A DNA stretch of 6,658 nt. It comes from Candidatus Pacearchaeota archaeon. Its GTDB lineage: Archaea > Nanoarchaeota > Nanoarchaeia > Pacearchaeales > GW2011-AR1. The translations under genes and the position numbers were made by a program. The DNA lies in assembly GCA_002690445.1 (NCBI GenBank), contig NZER01000334.1, positions 1-6,658 on the forward strand, given 5' to 3'. This document shows positions 1 to 4,679 of this stretch, piece by piece. Within the stretch, counting starts at the first letter, position 1. Every line of letters starts with the position of its first letter. The notes below the pieces were generated by a model. The model was not told where the DNA came from. It did not search any database and saw only the letters and a program-made list of their open reading frames with translations.

Positions 1-160
1 CAAGCGCGATAAGGTTTCCGTTTCTTGAGTGATGCCCGAATGGGTAAGCAGAGAGAGTGGAGAGCAAGTAGGAACTACGAATCAGTAGTTTGCACCGAAA
101 GTTGAGGGTAATATTGTAGTCCCTCCCCACACCTATTTTCCTCTGTTGAGGGTTTATAAA
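1..160. other. Gene-free, structured, GC-richer leading segment
   Basis: No convincing coding frame exists here: all three + frames stop within about 35 bases. The segment is clearly GC-richer than the following 800 bases. It contains a perfect 6-bp hairpin (AACTAC at 73-78 with GTAGTT at 85-90, 6-base loop). The direct repeat GTTGAGGGT occurs at 101-109 and 145-153, on either side of CCCTC (121-125). CCCTC can therefore pair with GAGGG on its left (104-108) or on its right (148-152), but not both. It may be the 3' part of a structured RNA or of an untranslated region that starts before the window. No tRNA or other named RNA could be fitted to it. Confidence 0.4.
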
Positions 161-172
161 AATTTGAGTTTC

Positions 173-233
173 AAATGGTTCTCAAAGAGATTGTTTCTTA
201 TCCTTTCTTAACAATCTTAAACAAAAACCATTT
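173..233. repeat. Nested inverted repeat (two-helix stem-loop)
   Basis: AAATGGTT (173-180) is perfectly complementary to AACCATTT (226-233). Nested inside it, AGATTGTT (188-195) is perfectly complementary to AACAATCT (210-217), with a 14-base apical loop and an asymmetric internal loop of 7 and 8 bases. Immediately upstream is a further small palindrome, ATTTGA-GTT-TCAAAT (162-176). AT-rich DNA gives short inverted repeats by chance, but two collinear 8-bp arms are less expected. There is no T-run after it, so it is not a terminator. It could be a protein-binding or origin structure. Confidence 0.45.
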
Positions 234-282
234 CTTTGTTTTTACAAATATACTTTATAATAACTATTAAATAAGAAAGCAC

Positions 283-311
283 TTGAAATAAAGACTTGTC
301 ATATATACAAT
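283..311 (+). promoter_or_regulatory. Predicted sigma70 promoter upstream of the 54-aa gene
   Basis: TTGAAA (283-288) and TACAAT (306-311) are separated by exactly 17 bases and each is one mismatch from consensus. Transcription would start near 318, about 100 bases before the ATG at 420. The surroundings are very AT-rich, so chance matches are likelier here than elsewhere. Confidence 0.45.
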
Positions 312-340
312 ATATAGAGAGAATACATAAGAAATAAAGA

Positions 341-394
341 AGATTAAAATTTACTAGAACATAGATAAACAAAGGGAATTAGATTAAAATTTAC
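341..394. repeat. Direct repeat AGATTAAAATTTAC, 40 bp apart
   Basis: The 14-mer AGATTAAAATTTAC occurs at 341-354 and again at 381-394, exactly 40 bases apart, in the predicted leader of the 54-aa gene. A shortened form, ATTAAAATTTA, recurs at 581-591 over the end of that gene. Function is unknown. The spacing resembles the 41-base steps of the GAAATAA motif further downstream. Confidence 0.4.
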
Positions 395-419
395 ATCAAA
401 TGGGAAGGAGTGGAGAGAA

Positions 420-584
420 ATGGGTCATAATGGTACACGACTTAAATATATAAAATATTATATCAAATTATTATATTCTAAATTAGTAGGCAAGAAAAAT
501 ACAAATAAAAAACAAATAAATAAAGCCGAAATAACTGAAAAGAAAATTAAGAGAAATAAATTTGGATTTCCTGTATTACATTAA
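420..584 (+). CDS. Small Lys-rich hypothetical protein (54 aa)
   Basis: This ORF of 54 codons starts at ATG 420 and ends at TAA 582-584. It is preceded by a very good ribosome binding site, AAGGAG at 405-410, nine bases from the ATG, and by a predicted promoter at 283-311. The product is strongly basic: an aromatic/aliphatic N-terminal third rich in Tyr, Ile and Leu (residues about 8-23) is followed by a Lys/Asn/Ile-rich tail. No domain is recognised. High A content makes Lys and Asn codons abundant even in non-coding DNA, so composition is not evidence of coding. The ribosome binding site is the main support. It could act in DNA or RNA binding, but that is only a guess from charge. Confidence 0.45.
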   Translation: MGHNGTRLKYIKYYIKLLYSKLVGKKNTNKKQINKAEITEKKIKRNKFGFPVLH

Positions 585-840
585 AATTTAACTGAAATAA
601 GCCGATTTAATTTTAATAAATTTTGAATGAATTTGGGCGAAATAAGGTAATTTAAACTAAATTTAATTTCATTTGATTTAATCTAACTTAATTTGACTCA
701 ATTTCAAATGCGATTCGGGCGAAATAAGAATAAAAGCAAACAAAAGCGAATCAAATATAGCGAAATAATTGTATAATAAATTTAATGCTATAAGAATTTG
801 CCCACTTTTAGGAATCGCGCGAAATAAATCGCCCACTTTT
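526..840. repeat. Iterated GAAATAA / GCGAAATAA motif region (possible iterons)
   Basis: GAAATAA starts at 528, 553, 594, 639, 721, 762 and 821, with earlier copies at 285 and 331, always on the + strand. The last four are extended to GCGAAATAA, and two of them to GGGCGAAATAAG (635-646 and 717-728). Several steps are 41 bases or twice that (553 to 594, 639 to 721, 721 to 762). Near the end, GCCCACTTTT is directly repeated at 800-809 and 831-840, around the last copy. Apart from the end of the 54-aa gene the interval has no gene. Same-strand iteration in an AT-rich non-coding stretch resembles replication-origin iterons or multiple operator sites, but no initiator gene is visible here to support that. 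Confidence 0.5.
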
Positions 841-930
841 TCAATAAAGTTTAAATAAGATATATAGATATAGGCACACACAAATTAATTAAATTGAATT
901 TTTTTTGAATTTATATGGTTAATTTTTATG

Positions 931-959
931 TTGACTTATTGGGTGTACTAGGGTATAGT
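931..959 (+). promoter_or_regulatory. Predicted sigma70 promoter for the coiled-coil gene
   Basis: TTGACT (931-936) and TATAGT (954-959) are spaced by exactly 17 bases, each one mismatch from consensus. The start would be near 966, giving a leader of about 23 bases that contains the Shine-Dalgarno-like AAGAAAGG before ATG 989. This is the head promoter of the first gene block. Confidence 0.75.
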
Positions 960-988
960 GGTTCTATTAATCATTAAGAAAGGTATTC

Positions 989-1360
989 ATGAGTTTAGCA
1001 AAACAAATTAATCAAAAATTAGATGAAATTTTGTCGCTGAGAAAAGAGATGTCTCAGATGGATGGAGAACTCAAGGAGGGTGCTATTCTTAAGAACAAGC
1101 AGACAGGGGATAACCTATCCAAAGAGGATGCCCTTAAGTGCATAGAGGGGGTTATAGACCGATTAAAGGATGACCTAGACAAGATGACCAATGAAGGGCA
1201 GAATGTTCAGAACTTATTCGACAACCCTTACTATGTCAATGATATGATGCAGGATAAAATAGCAAATCAAGAATCGACAAATAAGATACAAGATAATTTC
1301 TCGCAAGAAATCAATGAAAATTTAAGTGGAATTAAAAAGAGTCCAAATATAGAAGATTAA
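989..1360 (+). CDS. Hypothetical coiled-coil protein (123 aa)
   Basis: The 123-residue product is hydrophilic and almost entirely helix-favouring. Residues about 1-30 and 48-72 contain heptad-like spacing of Leu/Ile/Met among Lys, Glu and Asp, suggesting one or two short coiled coils separated by a Gly/Asn-containing break near residues 35-42. The C-terminal third is Asn/Gln/Ser-rich and probably disordered. There is no signal peptide or membrane segment. The start ATG follows AAGAAAGG and a good promoter at 931-959. The middle of the gene (about 1030-1260) is GC-richer than its two ends, which match the AT-rich flanks. No family is recognised. A structural or adaptor role would be a guess. 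Confidence 0.8.
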   Translation: MSLAKQINQKLDEILSLRKEMSQMDGELKEGAILKNKQTGDNLSKEDALKCIEGVIDRLKDDLDKMTNEGQNVQNLFDNPYYVNDMMQDKIANQESTNKIQDNFSQEINENLSGIKKSPNIED

Positions 1361-1373
1361 AATACAAACGAAA

Positions 1374-1403
1374 TTGTTTGAAATAAAGTAAACACGATAT
1401 AAC
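1374..1403 (+). promoter_or_regulatory. Weak candidate promoter for the 71-aa gene
   Basis: TTGTTT (1374-1379) and TATAAC (1398-1403) are separated by 18 bases, in the gap between two genes. A small palindrome, CAAAC-GAAATT-GTTTG (1365-1380), overlaps the -35 side and could be an operator. It has no T-run and so is not a terminator. The gap also contains one GAAATAA (1380-1386), the motif iterated in the AT-rich leader. Confidence 0.35.
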
Positions 1404-1417
1404 CGAGGGCAAGATAA

Positions 1418-1633
1418 ATGAATAAAATTTTTGAGAAAATTATTGAAGCAGAAAATATAGTAAATGATTTGTATTTAGATGTAAATGTAGATATAGAATA
1501 TTGTGCATTTAATAAAAAAGAAATTTTAGAACAATTAACACAAATTGAAAAAGAAATTGGAAAGATAATTTCATTGAATAAAATGAACTATAAAGAATTT
1601 TGGGAAAACCAAAAAAAGGTGTTGACTCAGTAG
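1418..1633 (+). CDS. AT-rich hypothetical protein (71 aa)
   Basis: The 71-residue product is rich in Ile, Asn, Lys and Glu and probably helical, with an amphipathic stretch over residues about 35-55 (repeated Ile/Leu with Glu/Lys). A weak GAGGG (1405-1409) lies 8 bases before the ATG. Base composition is markedly more A/T-rich than the following genes, like the leader region, which suggests separate ancestry or recent recombination. Its 3' end overlaps the -35 box of the next promoter, and its TAG stop (1631-1633) lies within that promoter's spacer. No family is recognised. Confidence 0.65.
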   Translation: MNKIFEKIIEAENIVNDLYLDVNVDIEYCAFNKKEILEQLTQIEKEIGKIISLNKMNYKEFWENQKKVLTQ

Positions 1634-1650
1634 ACATATTAGCCTATTGT
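1622..1650 (+). promoter_or_regulatory. Predicted leaderless promoter for the 83-aa gene
   Basis: TTGACT (1622-1627) and TATTGT (1645-1650) are exactly 17 bases apart, and the ATG at 1657 follows after exactly 6 bases. Transcription would begin at or within a base or two of the A of the ATG. The only purine-rich bases near the start (AGG at 1653-1655) are too close to be a Shine-Dalgarno site. The promoter overlaps the 3' end of the preceding gene. The geometry is identical to that of the promoters at 4067 and 5655. Confidence 0.6.
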
Positions 1651-1656
1651 ATAGGT

Positions 1657-1908
1657 ATGAAACTACTAAAAGAGATTGTCTTACAATGGGGAAATGTTAA
1701 TGCCGAGCAATGCCAAGAGCTTGCTTCTTACTTTCCCGACACACCATTAATCATTAAATGGGGTTACCTGCCTAGAGAAGAAGTCAAGGCATCTGAAGTT
1801 GCCCAACGAATCGCCCTTGGAGAAGGGGCACAAGGAGACTATTGCAGAGAAGTTTTTATAAAGTCTGATAGTTTTCGCAAATTAAAAGAAGTATTGGGGG
1901 TAGCATAA
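1657..1908 (+). CDS. Hypothetical protein (83 aa), probably leaderless
   Basis: The reading frame is open upstream to a TTG at 1600. I start it at ATG 1657 because a complete promoter ends 6 bases before that ATG, and the TTG start would overlap the previous gene and the promoter itself. The 83-residue product begins with a hydrophobic helix (residues about 2-10). It then has a WG/ELASYFPDTPLIIKWG core (residues about 11-36) that looks like a compact alpha/beta fold, and a Glu/Lys/Ala helical region to the end. Two Trp and two Cys are present without a metal-binding spacing. The next gene starts at the base directly after its TAA. No family is recognised. Confidence 0.7.
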   Translation: MKLLKEIVLQWGNVNAEQCQELASYFPDTPLIIKWGYLPREEVKASEVAQRIALGEGAQGDYCREVFIKSDSFRKLKEVLGVA

Positions 1909-2118
1909 ATGAAAGAGAAATCATTCACGGAAGCATTTTATGAGTGCACAGAAGAAGTTGCACAAGTACTTGAAAAACATTTTGAGGTAATTAAATTTAA
2001 TCCAATTGAAGATATGGAGAGAATAAACAATTTGGTTGACCAAGAAATCCTTGATGGTGGTCGCAGGCAACTGAGGAAGAGCCAACCGCAACATCAAATC
2101 AATGGGGGGAGTAAATAG
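1909..2118 (+). CDS. Hypothetical protein (69 aa)
   Basis: The ATG directly abuts the TAA of the upstream gene, and GGGGG (1896-1900) lies 8 bases before it, so it is probably co-transcribed and translationally coupled. Residues 1-50 are acidic and helix-favouring. Residues about 50-69 switch to a Gly/Arg/Gln/Ser-rich, probably flexible basic tail. No membrane segment and no family is recognised. Its TAG stop is immediately followed by the ATG of the next gene. Confidence 0.7.
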   Translation: MKEKSFTEAFYECTEEVAQVLEKHFEVIKFNPIEDMERINNLVDQEILDGGRRQLRKSQPQHQINGGSK

Positions 2119-2568
2119 ATGGAACTAAGAAACCAAGATAACCCAAAGTATGAAATAGATGAATCAAGAAAAGTTTTCATTTATAAAAATTTGCATAAAA
2201 ATTGTTGGTCTCTCAAGCAGGACGGATTAGTCAAAGCTCATGTTCATGACCTATCGATGTTTGATTGTTCCTTCCGAGTCAATCAGAAGGGCAGAGAGAA
2301 GGTTCTAGAGGAGAAGAGGAAGAATGTTCATGCAGGTGTGAGTGGATATATTGACTTACCATGGGACAAGAAGGACATCTCTCGTGAAGGAAGCTCAGCA
2401 AAGCTAGCAATGTATAACCCCTATAGATATGAATCTTTTGTGCGGGTTGACAATGATAAAAAGCCTGTGTTTTGGTCTTCGTCCGCCCGATTAGAGACAG
2501 CAAAGAAAGCAGGGGACAAGGATAAAGTATATTTCGTGCCTTGTATAGAGTCGGCAAACAGGTGTTAA
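2119..2568 (+). CDS. Phage-type hypothetical protein with KNVHA motif (149 aa)
   Basis: The start ATG directly follows the upstream TAG and has a strong purine-rich site, GGGGGGAG (2103-2110). The 149-residue protein has an N-terminal beta-rich part (KVFIYKNLHKNCWSLKQ, residues about 18-34, then GLVKAHVHDL). A basic stretch leads to REKVLEEKRKNVHAGVSGYI (residues about 59-78). The C-terminal half is rich in Tyr, Arg and Phe. The combination 'kNLHknCWS ... GlVkaHv ... REKVLeEKRKNVHA.v.G' matches, from memory, a widespread uncharacterised protein type of phages and bacterial chromosomes. I know no biochemical function. The conserved His, Cys and Arg residues would allow nucleic-acid or metal binding, but nothing here proves it. 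GC content is near the window average, unlike the AT-rich gene at 1418. Confidence 0.8.
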   Translation: MELRNQDNPKYEIDESRKVFIYKNLHKNCWSLKQDGLVKAHVHDLSMFDCSFRVNQKGREKVLEEKRKNVHAGVSGYIDLPWDKKDISREGSSAKLAMYNPYRYESFVRVDNDKKPVFWSSSARLETAKKAGDKDKVYFVPCIESANRC

Positions 2569-2593
2569 TTAACAATAAAGAAGAATAAAATGT

Positions 2594-2665
2594 ATGGATA
2601 TCGGAACAATATTATTATTTGGGAGTTTATTGTGCGTGTGGTTAGCGATGTATAGTGAGGGTTAA
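2594..2665 (+). CDS. Probable 23-aa single-pass membrane peptide
   Basis: A 23-codon ORF (ATG 2594, TAA 2663-2665) encodes MDIGTILLFGSLLCVWLAMY followed by Ser-Glu-Gly, an almost ideal transmembrane helix with an Asp near the start and a Glu near the end. AAGAAG lies upstream as a weak ribosome binding site. It is the last frame before the terminator at 2748. An overlapping frame from ATG 2590 (21 codons) looks less protein-like. Such peptides are common in phages and often modify membrane proteins, but the function here is unknown. The ORF is short enough to occur by chance. Confidence 0.4.
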   Translation: MDIGTILLFGSLLCVWLAMYSEG

Positions 2666-2718
2666 AAAACAAACCAAACTTAATCAAATAAAACTATTGT
2701 AATTACATGAATACAAAT

Positions 2719-2747
2719 TAAAAGCAAACAAAATTGGGTCAAATAAG
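2719..2747. repeat. Copy of leader-region motifs just before the terminator
   Basis: The 15-mer TAAAAGCAAACAAAA (2719-2733) is identical to 731-745 in the AT-rich leader. It is followed by TTGGGTCAAATAAGGT, close to TTTGGGCGAAATAAGGT at 632-648. A related AAAGCAAATAAG precedes the last terminator at 6611-6622. The shared sequence suggests a dispersed functional motif or a recombination footprint. Confidence 0.4.
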
Positions 2748-2777
2748 GTGTCTCCCTAGCGGGAGGCACTTTTTTTT
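2748..2777 (+). terminator. Rho-independent terminator of block 1
   Basis: GTGTCTCCC (2748-2756) pairs with GGGAGGCAC (2761-2769) as a 9-bp stem with one G-U pair and a TAGC loop, followed by eight T (2770-2777). It closes the block from the coiled-coil gene to the membrane peptide. Confidence 0.9.
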
Positions 2778-2808
2778 GTGTCCGATTCTATCGGTTAACT
2801 AAAATTCA

Positions 2809-2887
2809 TAACCTGTTGAATATCAACGACTTACGAAGGGCCGCCCGGCCTAACCTGTTGACCAACAGCTACTTACGACTATTTTAG
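2809..2887. repeat. 42-bp-period tandem repeat, copy 1 (two units)
   Basis: Two degenerate units start with TAACCTGTTGA at 2809 and 2851, exactly 42 bases apart, and ACTTACGA recurs at 2829 and 2871. Each unit carries a compact palindrome: GTTGA-ATA-TCAAC (2815-2827) and CTGTTG-AC-CAACAG (2855-2868). The first unit also has the GC-rich core GGGCCGCCCGGC (2838-2849). The array is related to the one at 5113-5194 with identical internal spacings. A 42-bp period is four helical turns, suiting protein bound on one face of the DNA. Function is unknown; it lies between a terminator and a promoter. Confidence 0.7.
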
Positions 2888-2906
2888 CAATTAAGTCATT
2901 TTTTTG

Positions 2907-2934
2907 TTGCAATCCACCCCCAACCTGTCATACT
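2907..2934 (+). promoter_or_regulatory. Promoter of block 2 (CTGTCATA type)
   Basis: A seven-base T-tract (2899-2905) precedes TTGCAA (2907-2912), then 16 bases, then CATACT (2929-2934) inside CAACCTGTCATA (2921-2932). The same 12-mer recurs at 3401-3412, and CTGTCATA recurs at 5268-5275. The predicted start near 2941 gives a leader of about 28 bases. TATTAT (2937-2942) is an alternative -10 but has no matching -35. Confidence 0.55.
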
Positions 2935-2968
2935 TGTATTATAACATTAAGAAAGAAAGAATAATATT

Positions 2969-3382
2969 ATGGGACTAGACCAATATGCTTACACTAAGAC
3001 CTCTGAGGAATCAGAGCAGGAAGAACTTTCTTATTGGAGGAAGCATAACCGCCTTCATGGATGGATGGAGCAACTATGGGAGGACAAGGGTCGCCCAAAC
3101 TTCAACAAGGAAGTTCAAAGCCCAATGGGTGATTTTAATTGTGTTCCTGTCGAGCTAACCCTGTCAGACATTGAGCAACTAGAAGCCCATGTTACCAATA
3201 AGGCATTACCCGAAACAGGTGGATTCTTTTTTGGGGATGATTCTTTTGATTGGGAAGATGATGATGGCAATCCTCCTGCCGAGGGAGATTATTATTACAA
3301 GGAAACCGACTTGGAGTTTATCGAATTGGCTCGCAAGGCTATACAAGAAGGCAAGAAAGTTTTTTACGATTCTTGGTGGTAA
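2969..3382 (+). CDS. MGLDQYAY/YWRKH phage protein (often mis-named phosphoglycerate kinase), 137 aa
   Basis: The protein opens with MGLDQYAY and has YWRKHNRLHGWMEQL at residues about 22-36, followed by K-G-x-x-x-FN. A Val/Glu-Leu segment (residues about 56-70) leads to LPETGGFFFG (residues about 80-89). An Asp/Glu-rich loop and a helix ending in FYDSWW complete it. From memory this order matches a small protein family common in phages, particularly cyanophages. Database entries often carry the label phosphoglycerate kinase, yet at 137 residues the protein lacks that enzyme's domains and nucleotide-binding motifs, so I do not accept the label. Function is unknown; the conserved Trp, His, Tyr and acidic residues suggest a soluble globular protein. 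The ATG follows AAGAAAG; ATTAAGAAAG precedes this start (2946) and that of the first block (973). It heads block 2. Confidence 0.85.
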   Translation: MGLDQYAYTKTSEESEQEELSYWRKHNRLHGWMEQLWEDKGRPNFNKEVQSPMGDFNCVPVELTLSDIEQLEAHVTNKALPETGGFFFGDDSFDWEDDDGNPPAEGDYYYKETDLEFIELARKAIQEGKKVFYDSWW

Positions 3383-3386
3383 ACCC

Positions 3387-3414
3387 TTGACATCACATAA
3401 CAACCTGTCATAAT
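3387..3414 (+). promoter_or_regulatory. Promoter for the 90-aa gene, very short leader
   Basis: TTGACA (3387-3392), a perfect -35, is followed after 16 bases by CATAAT (3409-3414) inside CAACCTGTCATAAT. The ATG at 3425 is 10 bases past the -10, so the leader would be only about 3-4 bases. There is no Shine-Dalgarno sequence between them. The first 11 bases, AACCCTTGACA (3382-3392), are repeated exactly at 5650-5660 in the DUF932 promoter. Confidence 0.65.
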
Positions 3415-3424
3415 ATAAGATACA

Positions 3425-3697
3425 ATGAGACAAGTAAATGGAGAAGAATTCTTAGAGGTGGTCGCTAGAGATATGGAGCGCACCCCTCAACAATACAAGG
3501 AATATATTGATGAGATTACCCAAGTTGACCCTGATTATCCTACTCATGGAGGATATATGCTTGTCAATCATCAAGACATGGAATATATGGGTGGAGAGAA
3601 GCCTTGCTTCCATAATGTCGATGAGGCGGTAAGTTGGGCAGAATATAACCTAGACCATAACAACTATAATGTATATCAAATTAAGGTGGTGCTATGA
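3425..3697 (+). CDS. Hypothetical protein (90 aa)
   Basis: This 90-residue acidic protein has an N-terminal helical segment (GEEFLEVVARDMERTPQQY, residues about 6-24) and a central Gly/His/Met-rich part. It ends with VDEAVSWAEYNLDHNNYNVYQIKVV (residues about 65-89), a helix-then-strand arrangement seen at the ends of many small phage proteins. No membrane segment or known catalytic motif is present. It follows its own promoter with almost no leader. Its TGA overlaps the next ATG as ATGA (3694-3697), indicating translational coupling. The family is not recognised. Confidence 0.8.
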   Translation: MRQVNGEEFLEVVARDMERTPQQYKEYIDEITQVDPDYPTHGGYMLVNHQDMEYMGGEKPCFHNVDEAVSWAEYNLDHNNYNVYQIKVVL

Positions 3698-3840
3698 AAG
3701 AAGTAACTGAACTCATCGAAGCTCTCCAACAACGCCTCAAGAATGCAGGTGGTGGGCAGATTATAATTACAGACAAAATTTTTAACATTAAGCTTATGGG
3801 GAACACAACCTCGTTTGTTAGTAAGACAAGGAACATATAA
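3694..3840 (+). CDS. Small hypothetical protein (48 aa), ATGA-coupled
   Basis: Forty-eight codons from ATG 3694 to TAA 3838-3840. The start overlaps the previous stop as ATGA and is preceded by AAGGTGG (3684-3690). The next gene's ATG lies two bases after this TAA, so the ORF fills an otherwise unexplained gap of nearly 150 bases and fits the tight packing. The product has an amphipathic N-terminal helix (KEVTELIEALQQRLKNA, residues 2-18), a Gly-Gly-Gly turn, and a beta-hairpin-like QIIITDKIFNIKLM segment. No family is recognised; the helix-hairpin pattern could be a small binding protein. Confidence 0.7.
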   Translation: MKEVTELIEALQQRLKNAGGGQIIITDKIFNIKLMGNTTSFVSKTRNI

Positions 3841-3841
3841 A

Positions 3842-4084
3842 ATGACAGATCAAGAAATCGCAGACAGAGTAGAGAGTTGGAATTGGAATCTCAGTATCTT
3901 TGAGATATACGATGAAGTAAAGGACATGGGTAAATTTGGATACAATGGTAGCCAAACAGAAGACTTGAGTCGCCTACTTACCCATGCCTATGATTATTTC
4001 AACCATGACCCAATGATTAAAGAGTTGGCAAATTTCCTTGGAGCGGAAATTACCGAAGAAAAAGAGTTGACACTTACTTCTTAA
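3842..4084 (+). CDS. Hypothetical protein (80 aa)
   Basis: The frame is open upstream to a TTG at 3815, but ATG 3842 is chosen: AAGGA (3828-3832) lies 9 bases before it, and it starts two bases after the previous TAA. The product is helical and acidic with two Trp at residues 13 and 15. It contains IYDEVKDMGKFGYNG (residues about 22-36) and LSRLLTHAYDYFNHDPMIKELANFLG (residues about 43-68). No membrane segment and no known motif. Its last codons contain the -35 box of the next promoter. The family is not recognised. Confidence 0.78.
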   Translation: MTDQEIADRVESWNWNLSIFEIYDEVKDMGKFGYNGSQTEDLSRLLTHAYDYFNHDPMIKELANFLGAEITEEKELTLTS

Positions 4085-4095
4085 TTTGAGATAAT
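4067..4095 (+). promoter_or_regulatory. Predicted leaderless promoter for the SH3-like gene
   Basis: TTGACA (4067-4072, perfect) and GATAAT (4090-4095, 5 of 6) are exactly 17 bases apart. The ATG at 4102 follows after exactly 6 bases, so the predicted first transcribed base is the A of the ATG. No Shine-Dalgarno site is present. The -35 box lies inside the 3' end of the preceding gene. This is the best-matching of the three leaderless-type promoters here. Confidence 0.75.
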
Positions 4096-4101
4096 TATAC
4101 C

Positions 4102-4422
4102 ATGATTAAAGTAGAACAACCTGTTAAATCTTATACTGAATTTGAAAAGCTTGCTTGGGTGACTACCAAGGCTATTCCGCAAATTGGAGCGGAAGTCTGT
4201 GTGAAAATCAATGGCATTGGTCGCTCGATAGTTAAGAAGTATTTTGTGGAGCATGGTTTCATTGGGCTACTTGTCCAACCTTTGAGTCCTCCCGATTGGT
4301 ATGTTAAGCAAAATGGTGCGGATGAACCCTGCCATGTTTTTCCTGCCGAATGCCTTGAGCTTGAAGTGAGGAATGAAGATGGCAAAGTGGACTCTGAATT
4401 TTATAACAAGTTACTAGCATGA
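4102..4422 (+). CDS. Small SH3-like beta-barrel phage protein (106 aa), probably leaderless
   Basis: After an N-terminal helix (SYTEFEKLAWVTTKA, residues about 10-24) comes IPQIGAEVCVKINGIGRSIVKKYFVEHGFIGLLVQPLSPPDWYVKQ (residues about 25-70) and CHVFPAECLELEV (residues about 77-89). The pattern 'iP.iG..V.VkiNgiG..iV..YFve.GfiGllV.pl.PPdWy.kQ ... vF.aE.leL' gives five or six short beta strands with Gly turns, typical of an SH3-like barrel. From memory it matches a small-protein type of cyanophages and other myoviruses. No enzyme motif is present, so a binding role is the reasonable inference. The start is fixed by the promoter ending 6 bases before the ATG. Its TGA overlaps the next gene's ATG. 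Confidence 0.82.
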   Translation: MIKVEQPVKSYTEFEKLAWVTTKAIPQIGAEVCVKINGIGRSIVKKYFVEHGFIGLLVQPLSPPDWYVKQNGADEPCHVFPAECLELEVRNEDGKVDSEFYNKLLA

Positions 4423-4679
4423 TGGATTACATAGAAGCTAATTGCGAATTGCCACCCTTGGATAGACCCTCTTATTGTGAGGAATCAGACCAATGGGACT
4501 TGTGGTTTGCTGAAACTTCCAAGGATAACTGCCCTTGGGCTTATTCAGTAATTCAGGAACAAGAAATGGTTTGTCTTGGGTTTGATACTCAAGAGGAAGC
4601 TAATGAAACTTTCAATAAATGCATGGAAGAATACTATAAGACTGAAGGAGATAAAACAAATGAAGAAAATGATTCGTAA
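4419..4679 (+). CDS. Acidic hypothetical protein (86 aa)
   Basis: The start is ATGATG at 4419-4424, with the first ATG overlapping the preceding TGA. There is no ribosome binding site, so translation probably depends on termination-reinitiation, and either Met could be used. The protein is strongly acidic with a Cys at residue 9 and further Cys in the body (near 19, 38, 52 and 68). The central WAYSVIQEQEMVCLGFDTQEEANETF segment (residues about 40-65) looks like strand-turn-helix, and the tail is charged and disordered. No family is firmly recognised. It overlaps the next gene by 20 bases. Confidence 0.8.
   Translation: MMDYIEANCELPPLDRPSYCEESDQWDLWFAETSKDNCPWAYSVIQEQEMVCLGFDTQEEANETFNKCMEEYYKTEGDKTNEENDS

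Noticed and set aside
27..128. tRNA-like stretch (TGCCCGAATGGGTAAGC and a 6-bp hairpin at 73-90)
   Set aside because: No acceptor stem can be formed, the hairpin loop is 6 not 7 bases, and the candidate T-arm (GAGGG/CCCTC) has a 12-base loop without TTC.
1..175. Open reading frame on the - strand running off the window start
   Set aside because: Only a GTG start is available, the translation is Ser/Leu/Arg/His-rich and not protein-like, and the opposite strand shows hairpins that explain the composition better.
678..881. - strand ORF of 67 codons through the AT-rich leader
   Set aside because: It has only a non-ATG start and no ribosome binding site, and its content comes from reading the iterated GCGAAATAA motif backwards.
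1600..1656. TTG start extending the 83-aa gene to 102 codons
   Set aside because: It would overlap the previous gene and place a complete promoter inside the coding region; ATG 1657 fits the promoter geometry exactly.
2279..2575. - strand ORF of 98 codons
   Set aside because: It is antisense to the well-supported 149-aa gene, with a Ser/Leu/Pro/His-rich composition typical of a shadow frame.
2809..2887. CRISPR-like interpretation of the tandem repeat
   Set aside because: There are only two degenerate units per site, no uniform spacer and no cas genes; the palindromes lie inside each 42-bp unit.
2969..3382. Phosphoglycerate kinase annotation for the MGLDQYAY protein
   Set aside because: At 137 residues it lacks both domains and the nucleotide-binding motifs of that enzyme; the label appears to be propagated through databases by error.
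4576..4659. Upstream start extending the WYL-like gene to 105 codons
   Set aside because: The extension overlaps the previous gene by about 100 bases in another frame, and AAGGAG at 4644-4649 points to ATG 4660.
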